From CAKSFT01 sp045544615 (GTDB lineage Bacteria; Bacillota; Clostridia; UBA1381), in the NCBI GenBank assembly GCA_045544615.1, contig JAZPZI010000024.1, positions 1-64,000 of the forward strand: 64,000 nt of DNA, in the 5' to 3' direction. The stretch's first letter is position 1. Each line of letters begins with the position of its first letter. The translations under genes and the position numbers were made by a program. Of the stretch, positions 58,703 to 64,000 are shown in pieces. The notes beneath the pieces were generated by a model. It was not told the DNA's origin, did not search any database, and worked only from the letters and a program-made list of their open reading frames with translations.

Positions 58703-61159
58703 ATGGAGAAGATAAAATTAAACGCTAAAGAAGAAGCGTTGAAAAATGAGATTATGGGTAAGGTTTCACGCCATTTTGGTAAGACAATGGATGAAGCAAC
58801 ACCTAAAATGGTATATGTTGCATCTGCATTGACCGCACGTGACCAGATAATGGAAAAGTGGTCAATCTCGCATAAGAAGGTAAAGGAAGCAGGCTCAAAA
58901 AAGCTTTACTACCTTTCATTTGAGTTCCTTATGGGAAGACTTCTGGCTACAAATGTATTGAACCTTTTACAGACAAAGACATATGTAAAAGCTCTGAAGG
59001 CACTTGGCTATGAGCTTTCAGATATAGTTGAGCTTGAGAACGATGCAGGACTCGGAAATGGTGGTCTTGGCCGTCTTGCGGCTTGCTTTATCGACTCGCT
59101 CACAACTTTGGATTTGCCTTCATACGGCTGTACAATCAGATACGAATACGGTCTTTTCAAGCAAAAGATTGTTGACGGCTATCAGACAGAATTGCCTGAC
59201 CCATGGCTTGAAGACGGTAATGCCTGGGAAATAGCAAGGCCTGAAGAAACAGTTGAGGTTAAGTTTGGCGGTAGAGTAAACAGCTACTGGGATAACGGAA
59301 GATTTGTGTGTCAGTATGAAAATTCACATACAATCCTTGCAATGCCTTATGATGTTCCGCTTGTTGGTTATGATTCAGACATCGTAAACAAGCTACGACT
59401 CTGGTCGGCAAAGTCGCCTGATACTATGAATATGAAGGAATTCAACAGCGGTAACTATGCCCGTGCGATGGAGGAAAAGCAGCTTGCCGAGGTTATCTCG
59501 AAAGTTTTGTATCCTGAAGATAATCATGAAGAAGGAAAGGAACTCCGCTTGAAGCAGCAGTACTTCCTTGTATCTGCAACCTTGCAGTGGATTTTGAGAG
59601 AATTTGAGGATAGATACGGCACAAACTGGCAGATGCTGCCGGAGAAGGCTGTCATTCATATCAATGATACCCACCCGACACTTGCTATCCCTGAACTTAT
59701 GAGACTTTTGCTCGATGAAAAGGGTCTCGGCTGGGACGAAGCGTGGGAGATTACAACAAAGGTATTTGCATACACTAACCATACAGTTATGAGCGAGGCA
59801 CTTGAGAAGTGGTCACTTGACCTCTTTAAAAAGGTATTGCCGAGAATTGCAATGATTGTTGACGAAATCAACAAGAGATTGATGGACTACTTAAATGTTG
59901 TATATCCGAACGACTTTGCAAAGCATCACTATATGGCGATTATTTCTGATAATACCGTATATATGGCGAACCTGTGCCTTGCAACCTGTTTTGCAGTAAA
60001 CGGTGTTTCAAAGCTTCATACACACATTTTAACATCGGATATATTTGCCGACTATTGCAGACTGAATCCGCAGAGATTCCACGCAATCACAAACGGTATT
60101 ACATTCAGAAGATGGATTTGCAACTGTAACCCTGAGCTTGCAGAGCTTATTACCAAAAAGATTGGCAAGGGTTGGGAAAAGAACTTCGAAAAACTCGAAG
60201 AGCTGAAGAAATTCGCAGACGATGCAGATTTCCGCAAGGAATTTGCAAAGATTAAGAGAAACAATAAGCTAAGACTTGCAGAGTACATTAAAGAGCATAA
60301 TGGTATCGTGATCAATCCTGACTCAATCTTTGATGTTCAGGCAAAGCGTCTGCACGAGTATAAGCGTCAGCTTATGAATATTCTGCATATTATGTACGAA
60401 TACAACAAACTTTGCGAAAACCCGAATATGGACTATGTTCCAAAGACATATATCTTTGGTGCAAAGGCTGCTCCGGGCTATGCAAGAGCAAAGCTTATCA
60501 TTAAGCTTATAAATACTGTTGCAGAAAAAATCAACAACGACGAGAGAATCGGCGGAAAGATCAAAGTGGTATTCTTGGAAAATTACGGAGTATCAATCGC
60601 AGAAAAACTTGTTGTTGCAGCTGATATTTCGGAACAGATTTCAACTGCAGGTAAGGAAGCATCGGGAACAGGTAACATGAAGTTTATGCTAAACGGTGCG
60701 CTTACTATCGGAACACTCGACGGTGCAAACGTTGAGATGCTCGAGCAGACCGGAGATGAGAATATCTTCATATTCGGCTTAAAAGCTGACGAGGTAGCAG
60801 CAAGATTAAGATACAATAACTCCGATGAGGTGAAAGATATCTATTCATCAAATCACGGTTTGCGTCAGGTACTCGATCAGTTGATAAGCGGCGAACTCTT
60901 GCCTGAGAATCAGCAGATATTCCGTGACCTTTACCAGACACTTCTCTTTGGTGACTACGGTAACCCTGATGTATATATGGTTTTGCGTGATTTTGAAGAA
61001 TACTGCAAGATGCACGAAAGACTTCAGGAGCTTTACAAGAATCAGGATGAATGGGTAAAGAAAGCGATTATGAATACTGCATCATCGGGATATTTCTCAA
61101 GTGACAGAACAATCAAAGAATATAACGAAAAAATCTGGCACTTAAAGCCGATGGTTTAA
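58703..61159 (+). CDS. glgP: Glycogen/alpha-glucan phosphorylase
   Basis: An 818-residue GT35 enzyme. It has ENDAGLGNGGLGRLAACFID near residue 110, the C-terminal PLP site EASGTGNMKFMLNGALTIGT with the cofactor Lys at 660, and LHEYKRQLMNILHI. It releases glucose 1-phosphate from glycogen by phosphorolysis. The length is normal for bacterial enzymes. It lies 27 bp after glgA, so synthesis and breakdown enzymes are co-expressed. A terminator separates it from the GH13 gene. Confidence 0.95.
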   Translation: MEKIKLNAKEEALKNEIMGKVSRHFGKTMDEATPKMVYVASALTARDQIMEKWSISHKKVKEAGSKKLYYLSFEFLMGRLLATNVLNLLQTKTYVKALKALGYELSDIVELENDAGLGNGGLGRLAACFIDSLTTLDLPSYGCTIRYEYGLFKQKIVDGYQTELPDPWLEDGNAWEIARPEETVEVKFGGRVNSYWDNGRFVCQYENSHTILAMPYDVPLVGYDSDIVNKLRLWSAKSPDTMNMKEFNSGNYARAMEEKQLAEVISKVLYPEDNHEEGKELRLKQQYFLVSATLQWILREFEDRYGTNWQMLPEKAVIHINDTHPTLAIPELMRLLLDEKGLGWDEAWEITTKVFAYTNHTVMSEALEKWSLDLFKKVLPRIAMIVDEINKRLMDYLNVVYPNDFAKHHYMAIISDNTVYMANLCLATCFAVNGVSKLHTHILTSDIFADYCRLNPQRFHAITNGITFRRWICNCNPELAELITKKIGKGWEKNFEKLEELKKFADDADFRKEFAKIKRNNKLRLAEYIKEHNGIVINPDSIFDVQAKRLHEYKRQLMNILHIMYEYNKLCENPNMDYVPKTYIFGAKAAPGYARAKLIIKLINTVAEKINNDERIGGKIKVVFLENYGVSIAEKLVVAADISEQISTAGKEASGTGNMKFMLNGALTIGTLDGANVEMLEQTGDENIFIFGLKADEVAARLRYNNSDEVKDIYSSNHGLRQVLDQLISGELLPENQQIFRDLYQTLLFGDYGNPDVYMVLRDFEEYCKMHERLQELYKNQDEWVKKAIMNTASSGYFSSDRTIKEYNEKIWHLKPMV

Positions 61160-61170
61160 TAAAACACTAA

Positions 61171-61200
61171 CCGGCAGGGTAAAGCGCCCTGTCGGATTTT
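61171..61200 (+). terminator. Terminator-like hairpin after glgP
   Basis: CCGGCAGGG / CCCTGTCGG stem (one G-T pair) with an ATTTTGATTTT tail. It may allow partial readthrough into the GH13 gene, whose GGAG follows at once. Confidence 0.75.
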
Positions 61201-61218
61201 GATTTTGGAGAAAACGCA

Positions 61219-63120
61219 ATGATTATTGAACACGATTCACAAAACGTTTTTTACAGAGCACCGTTTGGAGCGGTAAAAACAGGTGAGAAGGTAAAATTAA
61301 GACTCTCGCTTGAGAATGAAAAGACTCCGGAAATTATCAGACTAATAACTACTTTTGGCGAGCAAAAGAAAGAGCATCCGCTCAAGTATCTTATGCGACT
61401 TGGAAATCTCAATATCTATGAATGTGAGATTGAAGTGCCCGAAGAACCGGGACTTTTGTGGTATTATTTCGAGGTTTCAACAGACGGAAAACATCTTTTT
61501 TACGGCAATAATTCTGCTATGCTCGGCGGTATGGGCAAGTCATATGCCGAAAAACCGTTGCCTTATCAGATAACCGTTTATAAAAAAAACTATAAAACAC
61601 CCGAGTGGTTTTCGGGTTCTGTTATGTATCAGATTTTTCCCGACCGATTCTTTAACGGTAACGAAAACGGTGAGTTTTCGGGAGAAAGAACAGATATAAT
61701 AAAGAGAGAGTGGGGAGATACTCCGTTTTATAAACCCGAGCAGTTTGGCGGAGAATATCTTGCAAACGACTTTTTTGGCGGAAACTTGATGGGAATTGAG
61801 AAAAAGCTCCCGTATCTTGCAGAACTCGGTGTGGATGTTATCTACTTAAATCCGATTTTCAAGGCTTATTCCAATCATAAGTACGATACCGGAAACTACA
61901 AAGAAATTGACGAGAATTTTGGAACTGAGGCCGATTTTATAAGCCTTACCAAAGCGGCAAAAAAGCATGGGATTCGTATAATCCTGGATGGCGTGTTTAA
62001 CCATACAGGAAGTGACAGTATATATTTTAATAAAAAGGGAAGATACGCGGGAGTTGGTGCATATCAAAGCACCGATTCGGAATTTTCCGATTGGTTTTGC
62101 TTCGAAAAGTGGCCTGATAAATACGATTCGTGGTGGGGAATTGATACGCTTCCTGCCCTAAACGAGCAAAGTGAAAGCTTGAGGGAATATCTTTTGGAAG
62201 ATGACGATGCGGTTGTAAAATACTGGCTAAAACGTGGTGCATCGGGCTGGAGACTTGATGTAGTAGATGAGCTTCCCGACGATTTCGTGAAAATTTTAAG
62301 ACGTGAGGTTAAAAAGCAAAACCCCGATGCAGTTATAATTGGCGAAGTTTGGGAGGATGCGTCAAATAAGGAAAGCTACGGAGTAAGGAGAGAATACCTT
62401 TTGGGTGACGAGCTCGACTCTGTTATGAATTATCCGTTTAGAAATGCGCTGATTGATTTTGCAACGGGTAATATTGATGCGAAAATGTTTGATGCAAGAA
62501 TTATGAGCATTAAGGAAAATTATCCGAAAGAGTGCTATAACATCCTGATGAACTTTTTATCAACCCACGATGTCGAGAGAATTATCACAATGGTAAGCTC
62601 TGCTCCGAAAAACGGTGTAGATAAAGATTTTCAGGCGAATTTCAGACTGTCCGATGCTGAAAAGGCAAAAGCAATCGAAAAGGTCAAGCAGCTTGTGATC
62701 TTCCAAATGCTTATGCCGGGTGTACCGAGCATTTACTACGGTGACGAGACAGGACTTGAAGGCTACCGTGATCCGTTTTGCAGAATGACCTTTGACTGGG
62801 AAAAAACTGACTGTGAACTCAGCCGATGGTATAAAAAGGTAATCGGTATTAAAAAAAGCTCGACTGCATTTGCAAACGGCGAGTTCGAAAATGTTTATAA
62901 ATACGAGCAAGGTTACGGATTTATCCGATATGATAGGGATGCAAAACACATCGTACTTGCAAATTTCTCGGATGAGCACAGGTGTTTCAGGCTTGACCTT
63001 GCAAGATATGATATATCGAAATTAACAGGCGAACTCTATGACGAAAACTATACATCTGATGACGGCATATTCTATCTTGAGATGCCGGGAAATTCGGTGA
63101 AGGTGTTAGAGAGTATTTAA
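61219..63120 (+). CDS. GH13 alpha-glucan hydrolase (neopullulanase/cyclomaltodextrinase type)
   Basis: A 633-residue GH13 enzyme with an N-terminal beta domain like CBM34 (about 1-120). The barrel shows VMYQIFPDRFFNGNENGEFS, GVDVIYLNPIFKAYSNHKYD, the nucleophile Asp347 in GWRLDVVDELP, the acid/base Glu376 in IIGEVWEDAS and Asp451 in STHDVER. Such enzymes cleave pullulan, cyclodextrins or maltodextrins. No signal peptide is present, so it probably trims internal glycogen or imported maltodextrins beside GlgP. GGAG precedes the ATG. A debranching (GlgX-like) role is possible but not proven. Confidence 0.88.
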   Translation: MIIEHDSQNVFYRAPFGAVKTGEKVKLRLSLENEKTPEIIRLITTFGEQKKEHPLKYLMRLGNLNIYECEIEVPEEPGLLWYYFEVSTDGKHLFYGNNSAMLGGMGKSYAEKPLPYQITVYKKNYKTPEWFSGSVMYQIFPDRFFNGNENGEFSGERTDIIKREWGDTPFYKPEQFGGEYLANDFFGGNLMGIEKKLPYLAELGVDVIYLNPIFKAYSNHKYDTGNYKEIDENFGTEADFISLTKAAKKHGIRIILDGVFNHTGSDSIYFNKKGRYAGVGAYQSTDSEFSDWFCFEKWPDKYDSWWGIDTLPALNEQSESLREYLLEDDDAVVKYWLKRGASGWRLDVVDELPDDFVKILRREVKKQNPDAVIIGEVWEDASNKESYGVRREYLLGDELDSVMNYPFRNALIDFATGNIDAKMFDARIMSIKENYPKECYNILMNFLSTHDVERIITMVSSAPKNGVDKDFQANFRLSDAEKAKAIEKVKQLVIFQMLMPGVPSIYYGDETGLEGYRDPFCRMTFDWEKTDCELSRWYKKVIGIKKSSTAFANGEFENVYKYEQGYGFIRYDRDAKHIVLANFSDEHRCFRLDLARYDISKLTGELYDENYTSDDGIFYLEMPGNSVKVLESI

Positions 63121-63175
63121 AAAGGAAAATGGAACTTTAAATTCCAAAGCTTTTTTTCCTATCCCCTGAAATATT

Positions 63176-63215
63176 AAAGGCTGTTTAAAAGTTTCTTGAC
63201 TTTTAAACAGCCTTT
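63176..63215. terminator. Bidirectional terminator between the GH13 gene and the G1P dehydrogenase gene
   Basis: A perfect 17-bp stem, AAAGGCTGTTTAAAAGT / ACTTTTAAACAGCCTTT, with a short TTCTTG loop between convergent genes. Confidence 0.92.
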
Positions 63216-63220
63216 TTGTT

Positions 63221-64000
63221 TTATAACTTATCTGCGAAGAAATCCCAGTATAGCCAGAGTACGGTGTAGCGGTCTTTTAAATCCTTTGCAAACCATACCG
63301 ATTTTTCGATTTTTTCTGCCGAGTAGATATCGGTAAATTCCGAAATCTTCATATCACAAGCAGCAAGCATTGCTTCGATTTCCGATGCTGTTGGCATCTC
63401 TTTTAGAATTTCTTTTATCTTATCCCAGTTTGCCTTGTATGTCGGCATTCTGTCCTCGGAATATCTGCCCATCTTATCCTGTAATTCCATACATCCAGCT
63501 GCAGCACTTTTGTAGATTGCATTCATTTGGGATTCGTAGTATTCCTTGGATACCGAGTTCTGCTTTTCAGGGATGGTGCACTCGAGCAACTTTTCACGAA
63601 GCTTTGCGGTTGCAACGGTTGAGTAGGCAACATCGGTTCCGTGTAAAAGATACGGCTCATCATTTAAGATGCCGACAATCTCATAAAAGTGCGAGAGATG
63701 ATGCTCACTTCCCGATGCAGGTCTTGATGAGCCGGCAAAGCTCATAGCAATTCCAACAACAATAAGTGCTTCGGTGAGGGTTTTTATGCTTTCCTCATCT
63801 CTTTTCAAAAGTCCGTCAGCAAGCTTTAATGTATCCTGAACCATACTGAAGGTAAGATCATAAATGTATTGGCAAAAATATTCGCCGTTTACGATATGGC
63901 TGAGTTTCCAGTCATTCAAAGCCGAGAATTTGCCAATAATATCACCGTAACCTGACTTAATCAAATCCATCGGTGCATCCTTTAAAACAAGGGTATCTGC
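63221..64000 (-). CDS. sn-glycerol-1-phosphate dehydrogenase (EgsA/AraM type), partial
   Basis: The frame is open from the right edge (64000) to the stop at 63221; the N-terminal NAD-binding half lies beyond the window. The visible 259 residues begin ADTLVLKDAPMDLIKSGYGD. They match EgsA/AraM in GDIIGKFSALNDWKLSHI and GSSRPASGSEHHLSHFYEI, whose His pair and upstream Asp ligate the catalytic metal. Bacillus AraM makes sn-glycerol 1-phosphate from dihydroxyacetone phosphate; some homologues sit in arabinose clusters. The internal ATG at 63970 is not the start. Confidence 0.88.
   Translation of the reverse strand, partial: ADTLVLKDAPMDLIKSGYGDIIGKFSALNDWKLSHIVNGEYFCQYIYDLTFSMVQDTLKLADGLLKRDEESIKTLTEALIVVGIAMSFAGSSRPASGSEHHLSHFYEIVGILNDEPYLLHGTDVAYSTVATAKLREKLLECTIPEKQNSVSKEYYESQMNAIYKSAAAGCMELQDKMGRYSEDRMPTYKANWDKIKEILKEMPTASEIEAMLAACDMKISEFTDIYSAEKIEKSVWFAKDLKDRYTVLWLYWDFFADKL

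Overview
The window looks like chromosomal DNA of an anaerobic, endospore-forming, AT-rich Gram-positive bacterium of the class Clostridia. The evidence is a scattered but coherent set of sporulation and germination genes (spoIIR, sigK, spoVAD, spoVAE, cwlD, sleB, ypeB), strong AGGAGG ribosome binding sites, canonical -35/-10 promoters with 16-17 bp spacers, and a clostridial gene repertoire (mutS2, a lysine riboswitch on the dap genes, glgC/glgD glycogen synthesis, secreted proteins with a dockerin-like module). I cannot name the species.

Layout. 1-7 kb: the end of an unknown gene, a CocE-type hydrolase, an unusual nitrilase-GDPD fusion, an aldo/keto reductase, an AraC regulator and a MATE exporter. 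7-11.3 kb: mutS2-ybaK-DUF1015. 11.4-14.3 kb: an accessory island. It holds a strongly expressed three-gene unit (small dockerin-like protein, cohesin-like secreted protein, 47-residue peptide), a cluster of REP-like palindromes, a composite hairpin element, and a REP-associated tyrosine transposase whose own coding sequence contains two of those palindromes. 14.3-17.2 kb: AEC transporter, HD protein and metY. 17.2-20.3 kb: lysine riboswitch, asd, dapA, dapB. 20.4-26 kb: pnuC behind an attenuator-like leader, a phosphoesterase, a lipoprotein and a GH31 glycosidase. 26.1-32.7 kb: tRNA-Pro and tRNA-Asp, ypeB-sleB, spoIIR, a Cthe_2159-like surface lipoprotein, a GNAT protein, a FliB-like protein and a DUF5662 protein. 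32.7-34.4 kb: tRNA-Leu, hairpin-rich intergenic DNA, and an XRE/acyltransferase-like pair between two look-alike terminators. 34.4-41.5 kb: HtrA, a zinc-type ABC operon ending in a Fur-family regulator, a second hairpin array, deoB, sigK and a lipoprotein. 41.5-46.4 kb: an AraC regulator divergent from an uncharacterised sugar operon (MocA, NagB-like, TIM-barrel epimerase, MocA). 46.5-48.5 kb: a large secreted protein with a consensus promoter and structured leader. 48.5-52.3 kb: spoVAD-spoVAE, pyrophosphatase, cwlD, mrp. 52.4-63.1 kb: a complete glycogen locus (glgB-glgC-glgD, glgA-glgP, GH13). The window closes with a partial sn-glycerol-1-phosphate dehydrogenase.

How it works together. The glycogen block supplies activation (GlgC/GlgD), chain elongation (GlgA), branching (GlgB), phosphorolysis (GlgP) and debranching or maltodextrin cleavage (GH13). 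The dap block is shut off by lysine through transcription attenuation. The sporulation genes are dispersed; spoIIR and spoVAD have SigF/SigG-like promoter matches. The features I find most worth following are the transposase carrying its own REPs, the dockerin/cohesin-like operon, the CGATAT-punctuated hairpin arrays, the pnuC leader and the nitrilase-GDPD fusion. All assignments come from reading sequence and motifs only; no search was run.
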